A stretch of DNA of 64,000 nucleotides from the NCBI GenBank assembly GCA_029224185.1, contig CM055188.1, positions 25,081,497 through 25,145,496 on the forward strand. Reading direction: 5' to 3'. Positions 8,884-21,219 of the stretch are shown here, piece by piece (the first letter of the stretch is position 1; each line of letters starts with the position of its first letter). The stretch comes from Karalla daura (taxonomy: Eukaryota; Chordata; Actinopteri; Chaetodontiformes; Leiognathidae). The notes beneath the pieces are model-generated. The model was given only the letters and a program-made list of their open reading frames with translations, was not told the origin of the DNA and ran no database searches. Both the position numbers and the translations under genes were made by a program.

Positions 8884-11800
8884 GTGAGACACGTTTCTTT
8901 TTGTTTTGTTTTTTTTAACTCGTACCTGCTGTTGTTTACTAACTGACAGTAACATTGCTGCATGTATGGATAATGTGCAGAGTGAGATTGTGTATTAATG
9001 TTATAGCAATTTATCCTGGGTTTTCTTGAAATAACAATTTTCTCCCCACAGATTTTTATCTTGCACTATCATGATTTTGCAGTAATGCTTCTCATTAAAA
9101 TTCACCATACATATGAACTTAAATCATGCATGTGAGAGAAAAATAAATGAAGAATAAGGTTGAACATGTGATATGAGTTGGTACAAATATTGCTGTTAAC
9201 AAGGCAGTGATACAAATGTGATCTCTCATTTTATTGTATTTATTTTTTTTGGGAATACCTGTGTTTGGAAAAAACTCTGGGTTACTTAATGTGACCTGTA
9301 TAGATGTGACCTAAATCAGTGACACTGCTAAACCCCAAGGGACTTAGGTCTGACTTTGTGGTGTTGTGTAATGAAACTGCAAGACTTAAAGGGAATTTGT
9401 CAACATTGGATGTTTTTTTTTTCAGTCCAGATGATAACGTAATTTAATACATTGTCACAATACGCTGTTAAACACATACGACATTGTGAAAAGCTTCGAT
9501 TGCATCCAGTGGATGCAGGATTCAGCTGTTTTATTTTCTTCCCCTGTACTGCATAATATATGGCAATTTAGTGAGTATTGGCCGGTGTTCTCTGTCATGC
9601 TCACATACGTACCCACTTCGCAGTTGGAATTATTTCTACATGTGAATTGCTTTTAGTCTTTTACTACACATAATAGTCATGGGGAGCTTGGCTGGTAGTT
9701 GATAATGACATCATTAATTACAATACGACTGTCTTTTCCAAGGTCTGTAATTTTAAGAGCCTCTTCCCTTCCTCTTCCCTCACTTGAAAGGACTAAATAC
9801 ATGGAGCAGCAAGCAAGTAGCATGTATTCCCACTTATTTTCCCACCAACTGTAGTGTTGTAATTCTCACACCTATCCATTTCTGTTTATGAAACAACTTG
9901 ACTCCGTGTGTGCGAGAGTGTGTGTGTGTGTGTGTTAGAGACGGCACGTTTCCTCTGCAGCAACTTGGTGAACTTGAGATGAAAAGATCACACATGTTCT
10001 GAATTCATAAAGCATGGGGGATTTGTGAGAACATTTACAGTGTTTTGGTTTATCCAAAAGACATAGAGCGTCTTTCAGTTTCACAATCAGTTGTCAAGGA
10101 AAATCTCAGGAGAGCTGCGATGAGAGGCTAGAAAATGGGCTGGGTTTGCATCTTTATGGACTGTAACAGTAGCAGGTTTGTCGTGGAGCTGTGTGCTGTG
10201 ATAATGGTACAGTCCATTAGGTCTCCTGTACAGTAAAACACCCCGCCCCTCCCCCCTTTCGTGACTACAGTAATTGGTCGCTTCCTCTCACATGTAACTC
10301 TATAGAAAGAAAGAGGCCGCTGTACTTAACTGTATGGACCCACTTGTATGTACTCTGTGCATGTGTGCTGTTTGCCACATATGTTCAGTTGCCTCTGAGA
10401 CTAATGAAGTGTTAACTTCTCCCTCTAATGTCTCTGGGTCCTCAATTACCTCCTGTGGTTGATGGTTTCTAGGCCAAACATATCGCAGGTAATATTTGTC
10501 GTATGTGGAGCACAAGTCATGCAGAATGAATTCCTCTTGGAAAGCAAAATGTACACCACTGTTGAATATCTGAGCTGTGGGTTTTATAGCATTTCCAGAT
10601 TTTGGAAGTGAAATATTTTTCAGATTTCATTTTTTCCCCCCATCTTTAAAAAGTAGAAAGAAAGCGTTTGTCATTTCTTATACTTGACTTGTTTTTTTGA
10701 AAGACAAGTATTTCCTCAGTGAGAGACTGCGTTTTATGGAGGTTATATAACTTTGACTTGTGGGCTAAGTGCATTTGCATCCCCCTCACTCACATGTCTG
10801 CTGTCTGTCCGGTTCTGTCCAGTTGGCGTAGTGTGTGCGCGACTCTGTGTGCATGAGAATGTGCGTTCTCTGTCAAATTCAGCATAGACATAAACAGGAC
10901 TTTTGGTGTGTGTTTGAGTGGGCCTCTCCCTGCCTCGTCTCTTTCCCCTCTCCAGAGTCCAGCAAGGGGCCCAGCATAAGGGGGCAGGCTGCCGTCACTG
11001 CCTCTCTCTCTCCCCTTGCAGGCCAGCACTGGGGCCTGGGCAGGGGAGGGAGGGGAGGGGGGGTGTTGCAGAGACCATAGGGTTGGACACGGGACATGGG
11101 ACCCCCCACCCCTTCCACCCCCAGTTTAGGCCATCCTGTGTGGGGCACAGGTCACCTTGTCATGTGCTATTACTGCTGCTGTAACATGCAGCCTGTGATC
11201 GTAGGAAAAAGGCGCATGAGACAGATAGACTCACCGAGGCTGCAGGAGGGAGAAAGAGAGAGGGGAAGTGAAGGGACAGGACTGGACTAGTCTGCTCAGC
11301 CAGTTGTTTAGCTGCATTACAGACTCCGTCAGTCCGTCTACTTTGTTGTTGTAAAGTCCACATTGTCTCTTTTTGTCCATTGTTCTCGTTCCTCTATCTG
11401 TTGTCTCCATGTATTGTTTTTTTCCCCCCTAAGGAAATTTCTAAACACCAACCAGATTTGAATTAAACTTCCTCTGTCACAAATCCCAAATCATGTTTTC
11501 TTATAATGGTACGCTTCTTACGCTTTTTATTCACCCCACTCCCACCACCGTCTTGCAAACTTAAAATTCTCACTTTTTTACCCTTATCTCGGCTATTATT
11601 ACAGGGCTAGACGTATATCTGTGAGTGAATCACAAGCCCATGTCTTTCCAGTGCAGACCAAGTTCTGTGTGCAGCCCGGGTCATTCCAGATCTGATTTGT
11701 TTTATGTCTCTTCTGTACTCGTAGTGACCCAGCCTGAGGTATGCAGTAAAACACATCGCCTTATGTTTTCTCCCTTCTCCCTCTAGGCCCCTCCACAACT

Positions 11801-12607
11801 TCTCCCTGTCCTCTCTCTCTCTCCCCCTCTCACTCTGTCTTTCCCTCTCTGTCTTTCCTCTTTTAAATCTTTCTCCCACTCCTTTTTCCTTTAAGAGAAA
11901 CTTTTGGCAGCATGGAACAATTTCAGAACCATTTGTGGGATTGCGTCATGTGATGTGCACGGAGGATGCTCATTGGACTGTCAGAGGGCCTCTTTCTCCC
12001 ACTCAGGCGTTCCACAGCGATCCCTCTCTTTCTTCCAATGCTGTTATAGGTCTGGATGTGATTCCGACTCTGACTCTTATGTGTTGGGATGTGGTCTGTA
12101 AGCTCATTGCTGACATTCTTGGGACGTGATGCCAGAGGTTTTTTATTTCCCGCTTTCCCCTCTCTCTCTTCTGCACGTCTGTGCGCAGTTAAAATGATCC
12201 CTCCTTAAAATGCTGTCTGGATCCTCCTCCTCTTTACCCACTTTGTTATATCTTGCCCGCTTCTCGATCACTTTTCATTTTCAATATCCCGGCGCTAATA
12301 GCACCACTTAATTAAGTTTGTTAGTCAGTGGGCGTTGGTGGAGGGTGGGTTTTTATAATCGCTTCATATTGACTTTGATGAAAGTTAATCTAACATCTGG
12401 GCTGCGGTCCAAATCTTTCCCTCTCGCAGCTGAGGTCTCAATTATGTCTTCACTGTAAGTAACAGGGCACCTGACAAGGAAGACCAATGGCCACTTTCCT
12501 GTTTGGTAATCGCATACTTAGACAATGGCACAGCTGGAAATGAGATGGTGTGCAGAACAGAAAGAGTGGTATTGGACTCCTGCCACTGTCCACCTTTGGC
12601 ATTTATC

Positions 12608-12883
12608 TCCGCAGTGGTTAGTGATGTTCCCTCACAGTAAGAAGGTCGCTGGTTTGCATCCCAGTATCTGACATTACTGTGCAGAGCTTGCAGACCTTGG
12701 GTGCATGGGAGTTCTATGGGTGCTCTGGTTCCCTCCCTCTGTCCAAAAACATGCACTAAGGCCGACTGGAGACTCTAAATTGCCCTTTGCTGAGAGTGTG
12801 AGAGTGAATGGTGTGTGCCCTTTTATCTACTGGAGATCCCACGTCACCAGTAGAAAGCCAGTAGGATAATGGAAGGATGAATG
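12608..12883 (+). mobile_element. LINE 3'-tail / SINE-like repeat copy
   Basis: The order of blocks is typical of a teleost repeat: GCAGTGGTTAGTGATGTT, CCTCACAGTAAGAAGG, then CCAAAAACATGCA, then GACTCTAAATTGCCC, then GTGAATGGTGTGTG. It ends near GGAAGGATGAATG. The same consensus appears at 17.1, 20.5, 29.9, 44.3 and 54.4 kb. I assign it to an L2-like LINE tail with moderate certainty. Confidence 0.75.
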
Positions 12884-15800
12884 TTTCAGACCCTCTCTAA
12901 ATACACTAATGAGGTAAATATGGTGATTTAGATCTTCCTCTGTACAAAGGGGTTATGCTCATAATTATGCAATAACATCAACAGGAGGTGTTACAATTTC
13001 TCATATTAGCACTTAATAAGTCTCTGCTCCATGCACCCCAGGTTCTCACCATCTGTAGGCGAGACTTAATTCTTCAATGACTGACACCCAGTGTCAACTA
13101 ATTAGAGGGTGCACGTTGGTTAAATTCATTTGGGACACTGGCATGCAGATGGTGTGGATGATTTACACTGATACGTGTAACTCGGGTTGCATCTTTTTTC
13201 GAGGATATAATGCAAAAAATTTGGTTCCTTCAACGCCGTCTTAGATGGGGAAAAAAATCGCCAGATGTTCAGTAATGAATATTTAATCACAGGACTTTTA
13301 TTGCACTGGAGGTAGGACCCAGGTTATTAGTATGATATTCCGTTTTGTGACAAGACAAGTGGTTGTTCTGACATGTTGATCCAGACCACCGAGAACACCA
13401 GACGATTCATCTTTTGAATTGATGGCCCATCAACTGTTGAGCATTAAGGCTTCTCCACAGTGTCACGTATTTAAATCTAACCTTGGACTGCTTCAAACGT
13501 CAGTCCCTGGGATTATGAGACACATGCGTGCCATTTCAGCCATGATGTGAATAAATCAAAGGAGGAAAAGATGAGTCACTGCTCTACTGCATGCTAAATA
13601 GCACTTGTTCTCCCACAGCTAGTTTGTTGGGTAAAAAGAAGAGGAAACTCCCTAGCCTCTCATCCAGCTACACCACCAAAATTAGGGTAATGTCTCTATT
13701 TTGCAGCTTTCACCACCCAGTTAAAATGACAAGTTAGAGTCACTTTGTGGTGCTGTGCATAATTACAGCAGGCCTCATGTCTTGCTCATCGACCACTTTG
13801 ACTTTTAAACACCAGCCAGTGCATATTGCTTATCTTAATGTTTTAACTATAAATTAATTCTTCTGCTTAAGTTGTGCAGTTGAGGAAAGAACTCTGGAAC
13901 TGGAACAAAGGAGCTGACGTCGCATGTTATTTAATCAATGCTTTTGTCAGCAAAGAATTGCCATATTTTCCAATACACAATCAATAACAGAAATTGATAT
14001 TTGCAGCTATAGTTATTGGATCTTTGGATTTTATCCAACTCCTCCTAACAAATCCTGAAAATCGAGTGAGTGTCCTCGGCATTGCATATCATTGGATGAG
14101 CAGGAGGGTGTGGCAATAGTGAGATGTGGACACAGAGATTTAATACATCGATATCAAACACCTAAAACCAAAGTAAGAGCCTCAATCTCCTAAAAAAAAA
14201 AACTGGGAGTGAAGAAACACAAACAGAAATAAATCCTGCTATAAATGTGATTCCAACATGAATAGCAAAATGCTTTCCCCCCTGATACTTTTCAAGATGA
14301 GAAGCTGTCAGAGATGAGAAATTTATTTATATTTAGCCAGGATTTGAAGTGGCTTATGACAGAGTTATTTATAACCATCTTTTTTAAAATCACAAAAACA
14401 CCAAATCACAGGCTGTTTGTGTTGATTGCTTGTCTCTTGGCCACTGCCGTGTGTCTGCTCCTCGTCACTCGTTTCTCTCTCATAATCCACAATAGCTAGC
14501 AGCTACGATATGCTTCGTGGCACAGAAAGTCACTGTGACATAAAGGTCACCCCTCCCCTACTTGCTGTATCTATGTATATATCCCTGTCTGTTTTTACTC
14601 CATCTCTCCTGCGTCCCTCCACTCCGCTCCTCCCTGTCCTGCAAACCTCGTGCATCTGTCTCACTTCTAAGCTACTGTCACCATTTTGTGGTGTGGGTCG
14701 GCACTCTGACTGCATTAACTTATCTGAGATGTATCTGCATCTTCTTACTGAGGCGGAATTGACACGAGTAGGGTGTGAACAATGCTAAACCTGCACTTCA
14801 TACTTCCTGCTAAGTATGTTGTTGTTGTTAAGAAAATGTGCACACTGAAATGCACACTGTGAACTGCTTTTAGGGAGAGCCAATTCAACTCAAACGTTTT
14901 CCCTAATCACGTCAACGTATCTCACATCAGCCATACTGCTCTAATAGAATAGTGTCTTGTCTTGCTGTGATTTGTCTCGTTCTTCTTGTTGTAGCTTATT
15001 CCCCACCCAAACTAGTCATGTGGCTGAAATGAGCTACTTTAATTACCCTCAGTAGCTCTCTGTCACTGCAACTTGCTTTTCTTCTTTTTACCTACTTTTT
15101 AACATGAGTAACTTAGGAGTTACAGTTTTACAGCCAAATTATGTTCCATTTCCTATTTTACAAATCCACAATATGTGTGAAAGCGTTTGTGTAACTTTCA
15201 TATACTGACCAATTGTACATGTCATATGTCTCTTATCGTTAATATGATTAGAGACATAAGTTTTAAGTTCAACAATGTTTTTTGATTTATTTGTAGATTT
15301 TCAGTTTTAGGGAAAGTAAAACACAAGAAGATGCTGAATAAAATGCATACTTCAAACCAAATTCATTGATATTTGATATTTAAAACAGCATTTTTATACA
15401 TTTGTCTACTTTTGTTTTCACTGTAAATAGGACAATTACTATTACTAAAACTGTCCATCCTTTTTATTGCTGCATGTTCATGGAGTCAAATAGAAGAATT
15501 CAAGAAATTTCTAGAAATCTTCCTCAAAAGCCTCTCCCCAAGGTTGTCCTAATCTCATGCTGAGGTTCGGCCTCTTCAGAAACGTGTTACTTCACAAGGC
15601 GGATGCATGTGTGAGATCACATGAGTTAAGAATCCGTCTCTCAGGCTCCAGGCACAAGTTATGTGTCTGTGGTTAAACCACATTTGTTAAGGCACATCGG
15701 TGTCCTATAAGGAACTACTCGCAGCCACGGGTGTGGCTGTGGTATGACAACAAGGCCTGAAAACAACAGTGGTTACGTAGATTCTGCTATAGCAACAGGT

Positions 15801-16635
15801 CCGTCAGAACATGAGAGTATTTATTCGCTGACAGAAAAGCAAAGAATGACACTGAAGGTTTTTCCATTACAGAAGAGTTGTTTTTACTCCTCTCTTGACC
15901 ACTTCACCATGTGTTTTGTTCCTCCACTGTGTAATATATTTTGTGATCTGATTGGTTGTTTTAATACGAGGACGGACAGATGGACTATATTCTTATCTTC
16001 CAAGAATATTGAAAATGCCTCCCCATTTCAACAGTTTCTGAGGACAAAGCTTCCCAGATGGTTGTGCGTAGCAAACCATCTGGCGCCTCAGGTTAGGAAA
16101 ATTGGCCATATTGTTTAAACATTAATAATATTACAAGAAATTCCCATCCCAAGTCATAATATTGTTACCGGTAAAGACCAGTGCTTGTTTTGCAATGTGA
16201 TCGAACACCACGTACGTCATTGCTGTCTGGGAGCCTGTGTTTGACCGGTCATGGATGTTCATCTCTGCAGAGAATGCACTGATACCATATGGACCATTGG
16301 AAAGCACTTAAAAACCAATCAAAAACACAAAAGGAGGATCAAAACATTCTTTTCACCAATATTGTTGTTGCAGCCACTAATTTATTTTTGAACATTGGAT
16401 TTGAGGAAGAGCAAAATGTACTGACGTCAATGATGCCCGGCTCTGAGGTTGTGTTGCACCAGTATTATTTTCTTATCATTATTATTTTCTTCTTTAAATA
16501 AAGTTTTCATAATGTTGCATCAAATCTGATCCCAATGAAAGTTTTAGCAGATGGTCAAACCGTTTGTTTTGTTTGAAAAAATGGAAAAAAGTAAATTGAT
16601 CGACCTGTAACATTAAAAACATCTATGACAGCAAC

Positions 16636-16949
16636 TCGAGCTGCAACAACTAATCAATAAAATTGACTAATAAAATCATTGTCACCTATATTGATGAATT
16701 GATTCAAGCATATAATACATTTTTTGAGAATTTTGAGATTTTTAGAAATTAAGTGAAAATTCTCAAATCTCAGCTTCTTAAGTGTGAATTTCTTCAGGTT
16801 TTTTTAAGTTGTCTACAGCACAAAATTTAAAGTTGATGAGATGAGAACCAACAAACTTGCCATTCTGTAGACCAAACAACAGATCAATTATTCAAGAAAG
16901 TAATTGACCGATTAATTGTCAGTGTAAATAATTACTTGTTGCAGCCCTA
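16636..16949 (+). mobile_element. hAT-like miniature inverted-repeat element (TAGGGCTGCAAC family)
   Basis: The left end GAGCTGCAACAACTAATCA mirrors the right end, whose reverse complement starts TAGGGCTGCAACAAGTAAT. This terminal sequence is common in percomorph fish. At 314 bp it is non-autonomous. The flanks share GCAAC (16631-16635 and 16953-16957), consistent with a decayed 8-bp target duplication. Confidence 0.7.
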
Positions 16950-17106
16950 TTTGCAACAAATCTGTTTCACTGTGAAGACTAGTTGAACAACATTCTGAAC
17001 ATTGACATTATTCTAACGAGGACCATAACTTCCTCTTAGGGTTTAAGTGAATTGCTCGAAAAATGTCCATGTTGTAAAAAAAGAAAGTGGCATAATTTAT
17101 ACACAT

Positions 17107-17240
17107 TCTCGCTGTGCCCATATGGGTTTGCTCTGGGTGCTCCAGTTTCCTCCCACAGTCTAAAAACATGCATGTTTAGGTTGATTGGAGACTGTAAATT
17201 ACCCATTGGGTACAAAGCGGATAAGATGATTGATGGATGT
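17107..17240 (+). mobile_element. LINE 3'-tail fragment
   Basis: Recognisable blocks are CTCCAGTTTCCTCCCACAGT, CTAAAAACATGCATGTTTAG and GATTGGAGACTGTAAATT. It ends AAGCGGATAAGATGATTGA plus GGATG, the typical tail terminus. Confidence 0.75.
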
Positions 17241-19772
17241 TTATTTCAAAGAAGGTGTTCACATGTCTGTGTAATACAAATAAGATCAGAATACTCATCA
17301 GGCATGTCTTATTACAATTAATGCTTGTTCCAAATGTGACTGTGTTCCTGTTAAGGTCATGAAAAATTGCTGTTTACATAGTGATGAACTCTCATTAGCT
17401 TCAAAAGTTTTCTCTGGCTTGAGATGTAAAGCGTCTGTGGCAATGTGTAATGTCTCCCTTGCTGAATTGCACAGTTTAAAACGCGTGGTAATGAGTCTGT
17501 AACTGGGCAATAGTTACAACCCAGAGGAACACTAGTTTTTGATGCTTCTCACCAGATTTAATAATACTTTTTGGGGTCTGTAGGGTAAAATATTACATAC
17601 TTAGTTGTCTGACATGTAGCAAAGATTCAACCTTTTTCATAAGACTTTATGCCAGAGCAATGTTTTGCATCATTACTGCAATGGTAGCTTTGATTGATGC
17701 TACACACAATAAGTGTCCAGTATGTGTATCATTCAAAAGTGAGACAGCTGCAGTCAAAGCCTGGAGCTGAAAACCTGTTCTCTAGCTTTTGCATGCCTCA
17801 GATTGGAATGAGTACAGATCTGGTCTAATAACCTGCTGCATTATTTAGCACTCTCTCAATACTACCGTGCATTTAGTGTAATGGGCTGTCAGGGCTGAAT
17901 GCAGTCGCAGAGGACTGACTTCACTGATTCACTTGATGACAGTGCTGAGGTAATGGCTGTTACATACATGCCCTAATTAGATGAAATCTTTGCTTTTGTT
18001 GTGAAAAAGACGCCTACTTAGAAGTTTATATGGTGAAAAGACCAGGCATCCTCCCCACATATATCACCATTGCATATAATTGCATTTCAACTACCTTCTT
18101 GGTTTGTGTTATAGCTTCTGTGACATCCAACTACTTTTGGAATCGGTATATTTCTGTCTTTCTCGATTGCCTTTGTGCGTGTACTTCAGTCCTCCGACCT
18201 GTTAGCGAGGCTGTGAACAGGCAAAATGTTACGTGTTGCTCAACTTCAGAAAAAGTTCAGATTGATGTATATACAACAAACAAATACGTCAAAGTATTTC
18301 TGTTTCTGTACAGCTTATTAACTATTTTCCACATCCACATAGACGTTCGTGTGTTGTACCTGCACCCATTGATATTGCATCACTCAGTTACCAAAAGCAA
18401 ATAGCCTTGAGCTCTTATCTCGGTGAGTCGGTGGATAAATCTTGTTGTAGCTCTGCCATGGAGACAAGAAACTTGTTTCATGTGATTGATGAATAAGTGT
18501 TACTTTAATGGCCTCAGATGCCATTATGAAAGACCTTTGATTCAAAGCATGTATGTTATCTTTGCACCAAGGGGTTTGCTTGGGGGCAAGTGGGAGAAAG
18601 ACATACAAATTGTGTGCTGAGACGATATAAGAAGACAGGAGAGTTAAGGACACACACACGTGCCCTTTCTAGCCTAGAAGGGAGTATTAAATCATTTACA
18701 TATTTACTCTTTCGCTCCACTGTAAAATACAATATCAGATGTTGTTGGTTGAAGCATGTGCTGTTCAGACATACAGTAGGACTTAAGTCACTGTTGTCTG
18801 TGATGCCTGCAGCTCTGAGGCACTGACAAGATCTTCTGTTTCCCTTTCTACTTTTACTGCCTGTTTCAATAAGGACCGCATTGTCTCGCTGATAGAAATA
18901 GTCCAGGAACAGAACTTGGCTGAAAGGCACACCGTTTAAGAAAAAAAAACATTCAGGAAAAATAATTTACAAGAGTCCTGGACATGAGATATTTTAGCAG
19001 GACCAGTGTTTCTGTTAATTAGACATGAGTAATGGAGTATTCTGTCAAGACATCTTAAATTATTCAGCTGGGCCCTTACATCATTGACTGTTGATTTGTG
19101 GTTTTGTTGAGGTTTGCATCAGTTTAGTAACCTTCCCCTCCCTCTCCCTCCATCATTTGCTTTGCTTTCACTCTGCAGTGGAAGCAAATGAAAGAACAAG
19201 AGAGGAAGCTTTGTGAAAAGAACAGTGATTGTTTGTTTATGAGGATGCTAGCCTTGTGGTGACATGCCTTTTTCCCCCCTGCCTCTCACAAGGCTGTTAA
19301 GTGAAATAGATACTCCGAACACTTTGTAATCAAAGGTAGTACAGTTCCAGCATTTTGGAGTGGAACGAGGGTTTTTCCACTTGATTCATATGGCTCCCAT
19401 TCATTTGATTTCACCTCCTGAGGGTACTTGGGAATCTGTCCTGAAGGAAAGGGACGTTGTTTGGTTGGTATGGAGACAGGTGGAAAGACGTGTCTCACAT
19501 AGTGTTTGGGATTTACACTCTCTTTTACAACTCTGTAAAAGGTGACAGGAGAAACATTAACGTTTTTACTGTTAAGTGCAATACTTGAGAAAATATAGGC
19601 TCAAATTCACTTCAGATGTTACGAGTTGGCAGTCTGATTCATGCGTTTTCACTTCTCTTCATGCTGATTAGTGGCAACACTGTTACGCAAGTTTGCATAA
19701 AAAGAGCTGGTTTCATATTGACCTTTTTTTTTTCTCCTCGCCCATTTCTTGTGTCTTTTTCTTTGTTCAGTA

Positions 19773-19918
19773 ATGGAGTCCACGGTTGTGAGTACGTCCA
19801 CTGTGGCCCAGGATGAGTTCGACAGGAACGTTCCCCGGATCTGTGGCGTTTGCGGTGACAAAGCCACCGGCTTTCATTTCAACGCCATGACCTGCGAGGG
19901 CTGCAAGGGCTTTTTCAG
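19773..19918 (+). CDS. vdr: vdr coding exon 1: N-terminus and zinc finger 1
   Basis: The acceptor CTTTGTTCAG leaves only two untranslated bases (TA, 19771-19772) before ATG. It encodes residues 1-48 plus two bases of Arg49: a short A/B region, DRNVPRICGVCGD, the first zinc finger (Cys24, 27, 41, 44) and the P-box helix. It ends in phase 2 at CAG|GTACAA. Confidence 0.97.
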
Positions 19919-21163
19919 GTACAAACATCCATATGTCCATCCATCTTATCTGGTTCATACCCTCTTGTGTCTATCTCCAGTTCACTAACGCCATCTTTTC
20001 ACCTACGTGGTATGAGCTTAACTTGGCTCGGCTCAAGCACGTTTCCACTACAGAAATGTGTCGCATTGAGAGTACCCGGTCGTCATAGCAACGGAGGGAA
20101 GCGCGCTCACTGCGTGTTGCCCCGCCAAGTTCTCGTTGGATCTTCTCGCGGGTTACGAAGGACAGAAATGTCTCCACCCCCTCTGCCGACCGAGGTGTTG
20201 CTTTGTGTGTCGTCATTATTTCCAAAATGGGTGAAAAACAAATGAGAAATGAAGAGTTGAGAAGTTGTTTTTTAAAATTGGCGGCAGGTTGCGCGATGGT
20301 GACACATGACGTTGTGACCGATCGAATGTCGCGTTTCCACAGTTGGGTTCTCACTGCGTCACCCCAACTTGGCCCAGCAGGCAAGCAGGTACTAGAAAAA
20401 TAGTACCGGGTTACACATTCCAGGAAATGGAAATGCATAAAAGTAAGAGTTGAGTCGAGTAGAGTCGAGCTGGTACCACGTAGTGGGAACGGGGCATTAG
20501 ACTAAATACAGGGAATAGACCTTGAACAGGTCTCCATACCCTCACAGGACATACACACAGACACTATTCATTCCCACACTCACACCAGGGGTTAATTTAA
20601 ACATTCAAATATACACATATACATATATACATATGTGCATGAACATGCTTGAACCTGGAGAAGACCGACACAGACAGTTACAACATGCAAACCCCTCACA
20701 GAGAGGGCCTCACTCCATCTGGGATTCAAACCAGGAGACCTTTTATGCTGTATCACCCTAGCTCCATGTGAACTCACAAATGTGGTGTAATGTAGATACA
20801 AATCCAGACAACACTCACTTTGTGGACGTTTAACAGTATTGTGAAAACACAAAAACACGCCTGTAAACACACAAAGTTTACACATGTAGACATTAGCATA
20901 CAAACATAGGTTTAGACTTGCATACGTAAGAGCCGCCCACACACACATGCGCGCTCTCACATTAAATGTTATTACCACCCACGGTTACATAAGAACGCAC
21001 ACAAAACCACTGACAACATTCACACTAATGCCCAGCAGCAGGTAGAGAATACTAATGAGCTCTGTGCCGTAGTTAATGCCTTTGCTAGTTCCTACTCATT
21101 GACACACATGGGTTCTCAATTTGAGGAAAGACAAAACTAGAGCAAGTCATGATTGTGAGAACT

Positions 21164-21219
<56 letters not shown>

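Larger units (their letters stand above)
8884..19770 (+). other. vdr: vdr large intron before the first coding exon
   Basis: This is about 10.9 kb, from GTGAGA at 8884 to TTTGTTCAG at 19770. Contents: a GT run (9904-9935), a GC-box and CCAAT patch near 10240-10285 that might be a second promoter, G-rich DNA at 11037-11068, and repeats at 12608-12883, 16636-16949 and 17107-17240. Otherwise it is AT-rich with no supported exon. The longest frames (15744-16118 and 18030-18404, + strand) match no known protein. Confidence 0.6.

Noticed and set aside
20592..20978. 128-residue - strand frame in a vdr intron.
   Set aside because: It overlaps the LINE tail and CA-rich DNA, with no domain or motif.
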